Of a DNA stretch of 64,000 nucleotides, positions 11,946 to 23,560 are shown piece after piece. The DNA is taken from positions 114,287 to 178,286 of the forward strand of contig JAJJXM010000089.1 in NCBI GenBank assembly GCA_024516155.1. Direction: 5' to 3'. The stretch is from Pyronema omphalodes (lineage: Eukaryota; Ascomycota; Pezizomycetes; Pezizales; Pyronemataceae). The stretch's first letter is position 1; every line of letters begins with the position of its first letter. Under the pieces are notes generated by a model, which saw only the letters and a program-made list of their open reading frames with translations, was not told where the DNA came from and did no database searches. The position numbers were made by a program, and so were the translations under genes.

Positions 11946-12391
11946 CTGGTGTGACCACTGTCCTGTTCGGCAACTTAACCTTCTCTTCTGTGGTAATTGT
12001 ATCGGCGCGAGCCCCGTGAAAGTGGAGTAGTTCCTACTTGGAGTTGTCGAAAGCTACCGCGTTTGCATCGGCGCATCTGAAGGCTGTCGCCGTGATCTTT
12101 TCCAGTGCACGTGTGTTGTCTTTGCGCGTTCTGCGTTGTATGACTATAGCTACATCCTCTATGTAGCTAGGTGTCCATGCGTAAGGGTTTCCTGTTCTAA
12201 CTCGTTGAATAGTGGGCGGTGATGTGCCAAGAACAGTATGGGGAATGCAGGGGAACATAGCGGGATTCCGGTCTCAACCGGGGCCTGTCTGTCGGTTTGG
12301 CCATCAAAGGCGAGGGCGATTGCGCGGTCCTCGAGGAAGGACTTGCACCACGAGATCACCAGTTTTGGGCAGACGAGTTGATGGTGGGTTT
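11946..12391 (-). pseudogene. LINE-B2(-) fragment d: RT core, catalytic motif altered
   Basis: Minus-strand RT sequence: ISWCKSFLEDRAIALAFDG, then the PSYIEDVAIV region. The RT box should be YIDD; here it is YIED, so one catalytic Asp is Glu. On its left the fragment stops where LINE-B2(+) inserted; on its right it stops at the LINE-A(-) insertion, with TSD copy 12376-12391. It continues the same minus-strand copy seen at 25789-25880, 27877-29478 and 36187-36380. Confidence 0.8.
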
Positions 12392-13193
12392 TATTTATTT
12401 ATTTATTTATTCCTACACGCATCCAACCGTAAGGGTATGGCGGAATCTACAAATTAAATACAATGTTAAGAACCTGGGGTTGATGCCAGGTCCCCACTGG
12501 GTAAGCCCCAGAGCTGTCTATGTGGGTGGGAGTGTAGTCTCCCAAGTCTCGCCCTGCAGTTTTTCATCTAGCGTCGTCAGATCCAAGGAGCCCTGTGCGC
12601 TCGGAGGCCACCTTGCCGGGTTGATCCCCCATTTCCTCCACCCTTCACCTCCCATTTTAAACCATTTTTCCGCCTTTATTTCCTCCACAAAGCAAAAAAA
12701 GAATAAAAGAAAAAGTAACTCCTCCGGGCCCCTGCCCCCTTGCCTCCCCTCTCTCCCCTCTCTCCGTCCGCGTCCTCGACTCCTCTGCTCTCCCCCACTC
12801 ACCCCCCTCCACTGCTCCCTCCCGTCCGTGTCTCTTCTCCTTCTCTACCTCCTCCCATCATCACCCCTCGCTCGTCACCGTCTCCGAACTCCTTTCCCTC
12901 ACGCCTTTCATTTTCGCCTCCCCGCCCATCTCATGTTCCCCTTGACCTCCTCTAAAGAAACAAAAGAAAACAGGAAAAGTCACCCCTCCTCATCCCCCCG
13001 TTGCTCCTCCTGCCCCCTTTGCCTCGCTCCACATCCCCTGTGTCTCCTCCCTCCTGTCTTCTCCTCCTCCCGTCTTCGTTCCTCTCCATCCGTCATCGTC
13101 CCCGCTTCTACTTGACCCCTACTTGCCCTACTCGTCTTCTATATACATATATATTATTTTTGTTTTATTTTTCTTGGTTTTTTTTTTTTTTTT
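12392..13193 (-). other. LINE-A(-) 3' UTR and tail
   Basis: On the minus strand: ORF2 stop, a poly-A run (13176-13193), a purine-rich stretch, the shared 3' module (about 12700-12580), a decayed hairpin (around 12421-12440) and the (AAAT)n tail at 12392-12415. Long plus-strand ORFs over this stretch reflect base composition. Confidence 0.75.
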
Positions 13194-16100
13194 TTAGTTA
13201 TTGTGGGTTTCCGCGTGCTCGTCCGTTAGGTCCAGCAGCCTCCCGCAGCCAGTCGTCAGTGTACGAGGGGTGTCCTCGTCTGCGGGGTGAGTACTTAACT
13301 TCGCGTGTGCCCATTCGGCGGTCGCCACCCTGGTATCCGAGATCATGGTGGACCGAGCTTTCGTACCGGCAGTCGTATACAAGATCATGGGGGGAGTTAG
13401 TTGGCGTCGTCGGGGGATGTGAAGTGTGTGTCGCAGTTCAGTCCGCTGTGTGTTAAAGTGTGGGCATGAGAGGATTAGGTGTTTGGGGGTTTGTGGGGGG
13501 TGTAATGGGCAATGACAGGAGCGGGACGGGTATTTAGCGGTGGAAGGGTGTGCTAGGCAGTCCAACAAGTAGCCATGGCCTGTGCGGAGTCCTACCATGG
13601 GTGTCGATATCTTTCGCGGGACGGTAGTGTATGTGCCATCGAGTCTTCTGCGGTGGGGGGCGTCGTACGTCTTGGGTTTTGGTGATGAGGAGTACCAGTT
13701 CACCCATTCGGTAATATGTTGCTCTCGTACTTGGCGTCTAATCCAGGAGAGGGAGATCGGAGGTGGCGCGGTAGGGTTAATGGAGGTGGCGGTTTTTGCC
13801 AGGAGATCGGCGGCGTCGTTCCCGGGGATGTCTGTGTGACCGGGGACCCAATGCACAGTTACGGACGATCCGGAGCGGCGAAGGGCGGACACCGTCGTGA
13901 GGATCGAGAGGGCGCGTTCTTGGCCGGGACCGTAGGAGGAGTGGGAGGCGCGGAGGATGGCTGCTTGATTGTCGGTAAATATGTGTATTTTGCGGCGGGT
14001 GTGTTTGTTGAGGGTGATGGTTTTTTGGCAGGTCGTGAGGCAGTCGTGTATGGCTCTAAGTTCAGGGTCGAATACTTCTGTTGTATCGCCCATTGGGATG
14101 AGTTCTTCAACTCGGCGTGGTAGGCCGTCGGTGATGCAGTATCCCGCTCCGGTTCTTCCGTTTCATCGTGAACCGTGAGTGTATGCGATAATGTTGCGGG
14201 GGTCGGCGCGGAGGGTCTGGAGCAGTGTGGGGTGTGCGATAGCTGCCTCTGACTTCGGGAGGGAGGTGATGCTTATTTTGAGGCGGGGGCATTCCCATGG
14301 GGCGGGGTTGGGTTCCGATGTGTTTTCAATGGTATCGTCAGGTAGCACCCACTTGCTGACGGAGCGGAGCATAGTGACGAGACGGGAGGGGGCCGTGCCT
14401 GATGACTGCCATTGATAGTCATATTCGTATGGGCTGCAGATGGAGGAGTAGAAGTGATTGGGGACGGGGAAGGAGGAGGGGCAGCGTTTGACGATGGGGT
14501 GATTGGGGGGAAGAGAAAGGAGACGAAGGACGTATTTGCGAGTGCGGTGGTGTAGGCGGACTGAAACCGGGGGGATAGCTGCTTCGTTGTGTAGAGCTAT
14601 GATTGGTGTCGAGGTGAAAGCGTTTGGAATTCGGCGGAGGTCAGAGTTTTGTTGTGTTTGTATTAAGTTGTCGAGGCTTTTTTGCCCCGTCCACCAGATC
14701 TCAGAACCAAAGTCGGACCTAGATACCACACACGCTATGTAAAGTGTTCTCGTCGCGGACGGGGACAAACCTGTTTCGTGACGTACGAGGCTGCGGAGCG
14801 CGTTGAGGGACCTAGCAGCGGCCGTCAGTCTTGTTTTTTACGTGATATGAGAAGGAGAGTTTTCTGTCAAAATAAATTCCAATACACCGAACTACGTCCG
14901 TCCGTCCTCCTGTCGTCCCTGGCGTAATGATGGTTCCGTTTGGCAGGCGTACGTTTATGGTGTCGGTGAGTGTGTCAGTGCGGGAGCGGTGAAAATGCAG
15001 CAGTTCCGATTTCGAATCATCGAATACTACAGCGTTTGCTTGGGCCCAGGCAAAGGCGGTGCGAGCCGCGGCTTCCAGTTCGTGGGCATTCTCTTCTCTG
15101 GTACGGCCGTGTGCGACGAGGGCTACGTCGTCCATGTAGCTCGGGGTCCAGAACGTGGCGTGAGTGGTTTGCAGTTTGTCGAATAGAGGGCGTAGGTAGA
15201 TGTGGAACAGAATGGGCGACGCCGGGGAACCTTGGGGGATGCCCGTTCTAATGGGTCGCTGTATATCTGTTCGTCCGTCAAATGCTAGGGCTGTTGTCCT
15301 ATCACTTGAGAAAGTCGAGCACCAGGAAGTGACTGCAGTTGGGCAGCCCAGTGTGCGCATTGTCGTGAGGAGGCGCGCGGAGGAGACATTGTCGAAGGCC
15401 CCTGGCACATCTAAAAATAGCGCGGAGGTTACCATGCGGCGCCCCGCATTCGCTTCGACCTCGTGCGTTAGGGCCATTGCAGCGTCGATAGCCGAGCGTT
15501 GAGGGCGCCCGCCTATCTGATCTGCATGCAATATGTTGTGTTACTCCGCCATAAGGCTGAGCCGGGTCGCCATAAGTTTTTCTAAGATTTTTTCCATGCA
15601 GTTTAGCAAAGCGATGGGTCGATAGATAGTCGGGTTTATTCGTTTTCGGGATAACCACCGTCGTTGCTTCGCGCCAGCATCTCGGGTGGTATCCTTCGTC
15701 ACCTAAACCTGCATACAGCGCATCGAACACCTTGGGGATTGCATCATAGGCTCTCCTCAGGCATGCGAATGTTATCGCGTCGGGACCGGGGGCTTTCTTG
15801 GGGTCGGAAGAATAAATAGCGTGGCGTATTTCTTCGGGGGTGAAGTTGTGCCAGCGGATAATGGGGTGAGTGGGGGGGATTTGAGTCGGAGGGGCAGCGG
15901 GGGGGGGGGCGGGAAAAGCGCTTGAAAGGCGTTTACTTTGCTTTCGAAATCAGCGCGTACCTTACCCACTCCACCTACCTTGGTCTTAATTGGGGGGGGT
16001 CAGTTGGGCGCGTCGGGGGTTTGTGTATCTGAAGGCGGCCCAAACCTCGGGGCCTTCTGCGGCGGCGAAGTATTCTTTCCATAATGAGTCCTTTGCGTGT

Positions 16101-17186
16101 CGTACTCTGCGGTAATGGGTGTTTCGGAGGCTTTTGTACTCTGCATGATGAACTGGGAGGCGAGTTGATTTCCACCACTTTCTTGCACTCTGCATGTTCC
16201 GGCGTGTCATGCGTAGTTCCTCCGTCCACCATCTCTTCGAGCGAGGAGTTGGTGTGAGGGTGGGTGTTGCTTTTTGGGCAGCCGTTTGAATGGAATCACG
16301 AAGGAGGGCGGCCCATTCGTCCAGGTTACTCGCGGAAGGGTTTGCGCGGAGGTATGTCCAGTATGGGTGACTGGCCTCGGCGAGGGTTTGTAGCTCCCTG
16401 GTAAAGGTGTCCCAGTTAGTTTTTTGCCAGTTGAGTTGCGGGGTGGTGGGGGTAGCGGTGGTATGGTCTGGGTGGAGAGATGTCAGTTGAAGGCGGATGA
16501 GGTCGTGGTCTGAACCCGTAGCCAGGTCATCGTCGACTGCCCAGTTTGTGAGTTCCCTTGTCATCGCGGGGGATGTCAGGGTTAGGTCCAGAACCGACAG
16601 GCCAGAGCCGTCCTTGTACTGGTGGGTCGGGTCGTCGAGGACGTTCGCCAGACTCCAGTGGTGGGTTTCGATCAGTTCCACGAGTTCGTCAGCTCGGGCT
16701 CTCCCGCGAGTGTTGGAATCCCACAACGGATGGTGCGAGTTGAGGTCACCCGTCATGACACATCGACGAGGGAGGACGAGGGGGGTGAGGGCTCGGGGCA
16801 GGGTGTATAGTTTGGAGATCGGGTCACGTTCGTTATATATGTTAAGTAAATAAAAGGGGGGTATTAGGGGTGTGCGGACCTCGAGGACTTGTAGGTCCGG
16901 GTCTTTGGTAACATCTGGTCGAGGAGTGACGCTGATGTGGGGGTTCAAACGAGAGACATATGCGGCGGTCCGGTTGACTTTGTGGTAACCGCGGGGGGGG
17001 AGCAAAAGAATGAAGTTGGGGTGAGTTATAGCAAGTTTAGGGTCCTTGACGTTTACCTCTTGGACAAGAATGATATCAGTGGAAGCGCTTGCTGTGTTCA
17101 GCAACGTCGTGAGGGGGGTGGTGCTGCGATTCGTGTTGTGGGACACGATGTGGAGGGTTCGCCGCTGATGAATGTTGTCTATTCAT
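13194..17186 (-). pseudogene. LINE-A(-) ORF2 (EN-RT-RNase H), frameshifted
   Basis: The endonuclease part (17186 to about 15990) is open and has SHNTNRS, VQEVNVKD, GDLNSHHPLW and GSDHDLI. The frame then breaks near 15980 at a C/G homopolymer and again near 15600. RT resumes at 15531 with IGGRPQRSAIDAAMAL, GIPQGSPASP and YMDDVALV (about 15140), and breaks at about 14810. In RNase H the first catalytic Asp motif reads YTHGS instead of YTDGS (near 14165); the remainder (13194-14093) has FTDNQAA and HWVPGHTDIPGND. The ATG at 17186 overlaps the ORF1 stop as ATGAATAG. Confidence 0.85.
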
Positions 17187-17709
17187 CGGCGGTCATGGTG
17201 GTATCAGCGATGGGGTTGGTTTTGGCGGGGATGTTGTCGTAGGTGGTGTCCGGGCGGGTTTTCTGCCATGCCTCTCTCACTATTCCTACCTTTACGGGGC
17301 ATTTCGTGCTGTACGCTGCGTGTTGGGTGTCAGCATGTCCTGCGGCTACGCAGTTCGAGCATTTGTAAACGGTGTGGATGCACTTCCTACCCTTCTGTTT
17401 GGGGCATTCTCCACAGAAGTGATATTCCGTTGGGTGTACGGCGGCGCATATAGCGCAGGTAGGACCATTATTGGCCGCGCACGTTGCATGGTGGTGGCCA
17501 AACTTTTGGAACCTACAGCACTGGTCGATGGGCCTGGCAGAGAAGAACTCGGTCACCTTCCGTGGTTCATAGGACAACGACCTTTGTGCGCTTCAATGTG
17601 TTGTAGTCGTTGATGGAGCTGAGGACGAACATGACGCTCGACGCCGACTTACCGGCCGGTTTTTCGGGGTGAGATATGTATCGCGGTGGTTGGGTTAATC
17701 GGACGGAGT
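17179..17709 (-). pseudogene. LINE-A(-) ORF1, C-terminal part
   Basis: The zinc-knuckle half of ORF1, cut on the right by the Gyp2 insertion. CCRFQKFGHHHATC is followed by a CAIC finger and CSNCVAAGHADTQH. In the first knuckle the Arg-Cys pair is reversed to Cys-Arg against CRRCQKFG of LINE-A(+)1, so the C-x2-C spacing is lost. A one-base loss near 17570 puts the segment between Gyp2 and the fingers in another frame. The stop at 17179-17181 overlaps the ORF2 ATG. Confidence 0.8.
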
Positions 17710-18224
17710 TGTCAGGGAACTAGGAACGGACGTTCAAAGAACACACTGAACACTACCGGCAAGAGGGACTAGGCGGGTTCCAGGACGGGAAACGGAAGGA
17801 CAAGGACCGAAGTGCTCGTCAGACGGACGGCACACGAAACAGGAACAGGGACAAGGACAAGAATGATGTGGGACTGGAAGGAGAAGTCTTTATTAGGAGC
17901 AAGGGAAAGACACAAGACGTTCGATGGAGAACTCGACAACGGGGAGGCAAGCCTCCTTATGTACAAAGGGGCGGCCAGCACTCTTGCTGGGCCGTCTTCC
18001 AACATCGCTACATGAAAGCTTCCGTTCTCCATCGATTAACCTGCGACGCCACAGCTCTCCAGCTCATGGTACGTCATCCATCATCAATCAGTCTATCAAT
18101 CACGACGGCACGGCACACACAACAATCACAACAGCAACACAACACAACACGGCAAGACAACGGCACGATGTCGACAACATAATGATGACGCAACACAACG
18201 GCTCGTCAGCCGTGTGCCGTGACA
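17710..18224 (-). repeat. Gyp2 3' LTR
   Basis: In element sense it begins TGTCACGG and ends CCCTGACA, a terminal inverted repeat. It holds an AATAAA in sense orientation (near 17890). It has the same length as the 5' LTR. Confidence 0.95.
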
Positions 18225-18227
18225 GTA

Positions 18228-18234
18228 CCCCCCC
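18228..18234 (-). other. Gyp2 polypurine tract
   Basis: Seven consecutive G in element sense, directly between the pol stop (18236-18238) and the LTR start. This is the expected plus-strand primer site. Confidence 0.65.
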
Positions 18235-18235
18235 G

Positions 18236-21200
18236 TTAGGCTCGAGTTCCTACGAGAGGAGAAGGTTTGTCTGGGTATAACTGATGGAATTTCTCAGCGG
18301 CCTCGGTTTCGGATAGGTTTGTTTCCGGTTCCCAGGTTGGAGAGTCATGGCCGGTCCACTTGACGAGGTACTGCAGGTTTCCTCTTGACCAACGGCTATC
18401 CAGAATTTCATCCACGAACCATTCTTCTTCGCCGTCTACCTTTACCGGTAGGGGTGGTGGGATAATCTGGCCAGGGAGGGGGTCCGAAGGGGCTGGGTTG
18501 AGTCGGGACATGGGGAAGGTCCTGTGATGTTTCATTGTTTCCGGTATATCCAACTCATAGGCGTGGGATCCAATAGGCCGTAACACGGTGAAGGGGCCTA
18601 GGTGTTTGTTCTCTAGTTTCTTTGAGGGGCGGCGGGTTCTGAGGTTGCGGGCGTCCAGCCATACCAGGTCTCCGGGTTTGAAGACCGGCGCGGGGAGTCG
18701 GGAATTGTCGGCGGCTTCTATGTGGCGGGCTTGGGCGTATTTCATTTCTGAACGTAAGACGTCATGGATGTGTGACATCCTTTCCGCTACCTGGTTCGCT
18801 TTCACTTCTTCAGGATTGTCAGTCCTGATTTCCAATTCGAAAGAGCATTTGGGGTGTCGGCCGTATATAGCGTAGAACGGAGACAGCGACGTTGTATCCG
18901 ATACTTGGTTATTTGCAGCAAATTCTGCCAGTGGTAAAAATTTCTTCCAATCGTCTTGTAAATACCAGACGTGCGCGCGGAGATATTGCTCCGTAACCGC
19001 GTTGATTCTTTCTGTTTGGCCGTCGGTTTGGGGATGGAAGGCCGTGCTCGTGGCAATTTCGATACCCATGCAATTTGCCAGGTGTTTCCAGAAGTGGGCC
19101 ACAAATCGCGGACCGCGGTCGGACACTACTGTGTCTGGCAGGCCGTGTAGTTTGAATACGTTTTCCAGGAAGAGTTGCGCGAAGCCTTCTGCGTCTATCG
19201 TGGAGTGACAGGGCACTAAGTGCCTCTGTTTCGTGAGTCGGCAAACGATCGCACATATTGCGTCGAAGCCTTCTGATGTCGGTAGTCCAGTAACAAAGTC
19301 CACAGATACATTCTGCCAAGGGTGGTGCGGGACCGGTAGGGGTTTCAAGGTTCCATAGGGTGCCTGGCGGGTAGCTTTTGTTCTTTTACGAGTGTGGCAA
19401 TTTCGGACGAATTGGTCCACATCTTTTCTCATCGAGGGCCAGTAATAATTCCTGGCGAGGAGTTCGAAAGTCTTTGCACGGCCCGGGTGTCCCATGGTGG
19501 GGGGGTCGTGGTGATCTTGTAGTAGTTTCAATCGTAGTTTATCCAGCGCGGAGACATAGAGGCAGTCTCGGTAGTACAATCTGTTTTCCAACACCGAGCA
19601 ATCGGCGAGTGATATATCCTTACAGATTTGTGTACCGTCTTCCAGCATTCCCAACACTCGGTTGGGGAATGAATATGTCTTGTAGCCCTCTGTAAACAGG
19701 AGGTCCACTTCGGAGGGTGCAAGTTTCATGGGCGGGGTCATGCACAACTGGAAGTTTTGCGGCTTCAGTACAGCTTGCTGGTTCGCTAGTATGCGTTCAT
19801 CTCCCTCTTCCGGGAGGTCGGCGGCTCGTCTTGTCAGGGCGTCCGGTTTTCCTCCCAACGTTCCCGGTCGATAGGTGATCACAAAGTTGAACCGAGACAG
19901 GAATTCGGACCAGCGTGCTTGTCGTCTGTTTAGCAGCTTTGTCGTCATAAAGTATTCGAGATTCTTGTGGTCTGTCAATACTTTTATAGGGAAGGCGGAG
20001 CCCTCCAAGTGGGGACGCCATTCCTCGAAACAACGAACTATTGCCAGTAGTTCTTTGTCATAGATTTCATAGTTGCATTCTGCCGGGGAATGCTTTTTGG
20101 AATAAAACACGACGGGGTGTAGCACGTTATCGTCGTCGTATTGTGATAAAACTCCAGCAGACACATAGTCGGATGCGTCTGTTTCTACTACAATCGGTTT
20201 CTCGTAGTCGAAGTGCTTGAGAATCGGTGCTGACGTAAATGCGTCCTTCAGTCGGTCGAAGGCGCTTTGCTGATCTTTACCCCAGGTAAAGGGGATTGCT
20301 TTACCATCTTTCTTTTTGGTCAGAGCCGTCAGCGGGGAGACCACTTTTGAGTAGTCTTTGATAAATCTTCGGTAGAAATTCGCGAAGCCTAGGAACTCTT
20401 GGACCTGTTTCAAATTGGTTGGTTCCTTCCAATCTCTCACTGTGGCTACTTTGGAATCCATCATGCGCGCGCCGTCGTGGCCGATGTTGTAGCCCAGGTA
20501 CTGTACTTCTGCCTTAGCAAGCTTACACTTCTCTGGCTTCAAGTGCAGTTCTTCTTGTTTGAGTCGTTCCAAGATCTTTCGGACGTGTGCGGTGTGATCG
20601 GGCTTTGTTTCAGAGAATACGAGAATATCGTCCAAGTATGCCGTACAAAACTGGTCCAGGTATGGTCTCAGGACATCATTTATAAATGCCTGGAAATCGG
20701 CAGGCGCGTTGGTGAGCCCAAAGGGCATCACTTTCGACTCGAATAGGCCGTACCTTGTGCGGAAGGCCGTCTTCCATTCTTCGCCCTCTGCCATTCTGAT
20801 AAGGTTATAAGCGCTGCGGACATCTAGGGTCGTAAAGTATTGAGCTTTGGAAAGATTCATCATCGTTTCCTGTATCAATGGCAGCGGGTACCGGTTCTTG
20901 TCGGTACCTTCGTTCAGTCTTCGGTAATCGACGCATAGGCGGAGGGATCCGTCTGATTTTTTCACGAATAATATCGGCGAGGCGGCTGATGATTGGGAGC
21001 GTTGTATAAATCCTTTCTCCAAATTCTCATCGAGCCACGTTTTCAGCGTCTGCAACTCGTTGCGTGACAGCGAGTATAACGGGCCAAAGGGGGGGACGAA
21101 TCCCTCTTTCACTGGTATCTTGTGGTCGTAAGGTCGGTGTGGGGGGAGTTCCTTCGCGTTGACCTCCTTGAATAGATCGAGGTAGTCATGATACTCTTCG

Positions 21201-21904
21201 TGGATCATGTCTTTCAGTTCCTCATCCGTGAGGGGGGGCTTGTCTTGTAGGGCGACGGTGATCTCGTCCAACGATAGCGAGAACACTGTCAGGCTTTCGT
21301 CTTCTACCATTTCTTTGAAGTCGGAGATGTGTAGACTTGAGATCGCTATTGGGGGTTCATCCGGAGGGTCGGGGACCGGGGATTCCAATTCCGGCATGGG
21401 TTCTGTGTCGGGCTCGTGGACGTCGGAAGGGGGGCCCGGGTCCAGGACCTCGACACCGGTTGTGCTTACAGGCAACGGGGTGCAGTTCCTTAGGCAGTAT
21501 TGGGAGTCGAAGCTTACAGTGTTGGAACTGAAGCTTATTGTTACGTTGTGTTTCTTCAACCAGGGGATGCCCAACACCACCGGGTAGTGACCCAACTTGG
21601 TGACGAACATGGGAAGGGTTTCCGAGTGACCATTGATGGTACACTCTACTTGGGCGAGGTGTGTGATTTTTCCTGAGGATATGGGGCGGCCGTCGATAAC
21701 TTCGACCGTTCGGGCAGTGGATAGGGGGGTTAGGGGGAGTTTGTGATGGCGGGCAAAATTGCGGTCAACAAAGGCGATACCAGTGGTGCCGCAGTCAACG
21801 AGCGCTACTGTTTTCACGGAGCGGTTATTGGAAAACAAGGAGCAAGAGAGAACAAGGTGTTTGCATTCTAACTTTCCAGTAAAACTTGCGCCCGATAATA
21901 GCAA
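18236..21904 (-). CDS. pol: Gyp2 Pol polyprotein, open frame, integrase finger Cys replaced
   Basis: About 1222 codons without a stop. Protease VDCGTTG is near residue 37, RT YLDDILVF near 423, RNase H VETDASDY near 570 with the intact YDKELLAI. Integrase finger and core follow (FHPQTDGQTERIN), then a chromodomain near 1153-1205 (VKWTGHDSPTWEP). The codon at 21904 is TTG; there is no early ATG, and the frame is open back to 21970, so synthesis by -1 shift from gag is likelier than independent initiation. The integrase HHCC finger reads NCHTRKRTK, where Gyp1 has NCHIC and Gyp3 NCDTC: the last zinc Cys is Arg (codon at 19388-19390). So this open frame may still be inactive. Confidence 0.9.
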   Translation of the reverse strand: MLLSGASFTGKLECKHLVLSCSLFSNNRSVKTVALVDCGTTGIAFVDRNFARHHKLPLTPLSTARTVEVIDGRPISSGKITHLAQVECTINGHSETLPMFVTKLGHYPVVLGIPWLKKHNVTISFSSNTVSFDSQYCLRNCTPLPVSTTGVEVLDPGPPSDVHEPDTEPMPELESPVPDPPDEPPIAISSLHISDFKEMVEDESLTVFSLSLDEITVALQDKPPLTDEELKDMIHEEYHDYLDLFKEVNAKELPPHRPYDHKIPVKEGFVPPFGPLYSLSRNELQTLKTWLDENLEKGFIQRSQSSAASPILFVKKSDGSLRLCVDYRRLNEGTDKNRYPLPLIQETMMNLSKAQYFTTLDVRSAYNLIRMAEGEEWKTAFRTRYGLFESKVMPFGLTNAPADFQAFINDVLRPYLDQFCTAYLDDILVFSETKPDHTAHVRKILERLKQEELHLKPEKCKLAKAEVQYLGYNIGHDGARMMDSKVATVRDWKEPTNLKQVQEFLGFANFYRRFIKDYSKVVSPLTALTKKKDGKAIPFTWGKDQQSAFDRLKDAFTSAPILKHFDYEKPIVVETDASDYVSAGVLSQYDDDNVLHPVVFYSKKHSPAECNYEIYDKELLAIVRCFEEWRPHLEGSAFPIKVLTDHKNLEYFMTTKLLNRRQARWSEFLSRFNFVITYRPGTLGGKPDALTRRAADLPEEGDERILANQQAVLKPQNFQLCMTPPMKLAPSEVDLLFTEGYKTYSFPNRVLGMLEDGTQICKDISLADCSVLENRLYYRDCLYVSALDKLRLKLLQDHHDPPTMGHPGRAKTFELLARNYYWPSMRKDVDQFVRNCHTRKRTKATRQAPYGTLKPLPVPHHPWQNVSVDFVTGLPTSEGFDAICAIVCRLTKQRHLVPCHSTIDAEGFAQLFLENVFKLHGLPDTVVSDRGPRFVAHFWKHLANCMGIEIATSTAFHPQTDGQTERINAVTEQYLRAHVWYLQDDWKKFLPLAEFAANNQVSDTTSLSPFYAIYGRHPKCSFELEIRTDNPEEVKANQVAERMSHIHDVLRSEMKYAQARHIEAADNSRLPAPVFKPGDLVWLDARNLRTRRPSKKLENKHLGPFTVLRPIGSHAYELDIPETMKHHRTFPMSRLNPAPSDPLPGQIIPPPLPVKVDGEEEWFVDEILDSRWSRGNLQYLVKWTGHDSPTWEPETNLSETEAAEKFHQLYPDKPSPLVGTRA

Positions 21905-21957
21905 TGTATCAGCAATAATTTTCCCACCAGCGGCAGAGCCATCTTCTTGCAGCTGGT

Positions 21958-21970
21958 TTATTCTTTTCCC
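21958..21970 (-). promoter_or_regulatory. Gyp2 gag-pol -1 frameshift site, GGGAAAA
   Basis: In element sense the gag end reads tcG GGA AAA GAA TAA. The heptamer occupies 21970 to 21964 and fits X XXY YYZ. A -1 slip leads into the open pol frame. Gyp1 has the identical heptamer and next five bases. Confidence 0.72.
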
Positions 21971-23560
21971 GACACCTCTTCTTCATTATCCAATAATTCC
22001 ACACTGGCCACTTTAACATTCGTCTTGGCGGGGCACGACGCAGCCATGTGGCCGAGGCCACCGCAGTAGAGGCAACGTCCTTCTGACAGGCCGGTCGCGC
22101 GCTCCTGTGCCAACAGTTTCTGACGGGGTCCCTGGGCAGGGGTTTGTTTGCTGGAGGAGGCGGTGGTGGCTTGGGTAGCGGGGGTGGGGCGACTGGTGGC
22201 GGGGGTGGCGGTGGTAGTGGGTTTAACTTGGCCGCGGTTGGTACGCAGCTTGCGGAGGTTCTCATGTGCTCTCAATTGGGAGTCCAATTTTTGGCACTGG
22301 TCAACAAATTCGTGCATCGTAGCGGTGGGCGGGGCGCCAACCAACTTTTCGTGCAACACGAGGGACAGGCCGTTACGCAGGGCATCCATGGTGGCGGCTT
22401 CGTCCCAGCCTAACTCTGCGACTAAGCGGGAGAACTCTCATAATAGTCCGAAAATTCGCGGTTGTTTTGTCGGAGATTTTGTAGTTTGAAACGAGCCGTT
22501 GCGCGCTCGTCCGGGTCTCCAAAGGTACGCTGTAAAATTTTAATGACGTCCTCGACGTCGTTGAGGGCCCAGCGGTTGCCATTTTCCTTGATATAAGGAA
22601 GAATCTGATCCAAGACGCGTCCGCGGAGGCGGCCCATGGCATAAGAAATCCGTTTGTGAGGGGTTGGAAAGCGTAGCTCGTCGCTCACCGACTTGATGGG
22701 AAGCAAGGAGACAAAGCGGCGGAGGTCCTCCCTGTTGGACCCGTCGAAGGTTGGCGGATCCGAGATTTTGTCTCCGGTCACGCGGATGCCAGGGGAGGCG
22801 AGTAGCGCGTTGATGAGTTCACGCTGGCGGGTGAGCTCCTTCTCGTAGTAGTGGATTTCATTTGTATCTGCTTGCTACTCCGGGGTTAGGAGGATTTCGG
22901 GGTCTCGGGGGGGGGGGGTCTTGGAATTGGTGCGATTATAGCGGGGGCGGGGGCTGCGGCTGCGGCTGTGGTAAGGGGTGCGGCGGTTCGCGGTACTGGT
23001 TCTGGGCCGTTTGGGTAAACCTGGACGGAGCCAGTCTGGATCACGACAGGGGGAATTGGGGCAGGGGTGGGAGCTTCCGGAGCGCGGGAGGCGACAGGGC
23101 TGGATACCCGAGTGCTGTTACGGGAGCCGGGGGTTTCCGCGAGGTCGTTTAAGAGATAACCCGTGGGGTGGTCTTGAGCGTCTAGGATGGATTGTGCGAG
23201 TTGTTTGGTGAAAGTAAGCGGTTCATGGCCGTCAGGGAACTGGGTCATGGCGGCAGCATTCACAATTTGCTGCCAGTGTCCTTCGTCAATAAGTTTAATG
23301 TGCATTCTGGCGGGCTCTGAGGATTGGCTTGAGTCTGATGGTGTGGCGGACGTGCTCCTGGTAAGTGTAGTCCTGGAGTTCCCAGCGGACCACAAGGTAG
23401 CAGTGATTTTCTGCTCTCCGGATGGTTCTTCGCACTGCGCCAGCGAATCGGTCGGAAATCCCTAAGGTTTCGTTTAAGGTGTGCGTTTCCAGGGCTTGTT
23501 TTAAGGCGTAGGTCCAAGCAGAACCGGTGGGGTTCATGCGTGTTGGTTGAATAATTATCC
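21958..23560 (-). pseudogene. gag: Gyp2 Gag, frameshifted
   Basis: The C-terminal 143 codons (21958-22389) hold an intact zinc knuckle, CLYCGGLGHMAASC. The capsid-like core (22422-22860) has FGDPDERATARF and REFSDYYE. Between them, gagag appears where gag is expected (near 22441), a two-base duplication that breaks the frame just after DYYE. Upstream, an N-terminal region (22886-23395 and 23295-23537) with a Pro/Ala-rich linker is in yet other frames; breaks near 23300 and at a C-run near 22905 are likely. Start of the original protein is uncertain. Confidence 0.78.

Noticed and set aside
12297..13115. 272-codon plus-strand ORF
   Set aside because: Lies antisense to the pyrimidine-rich 3' UTR of LINE-A(-); Ser/Pro/Leu low complexity.
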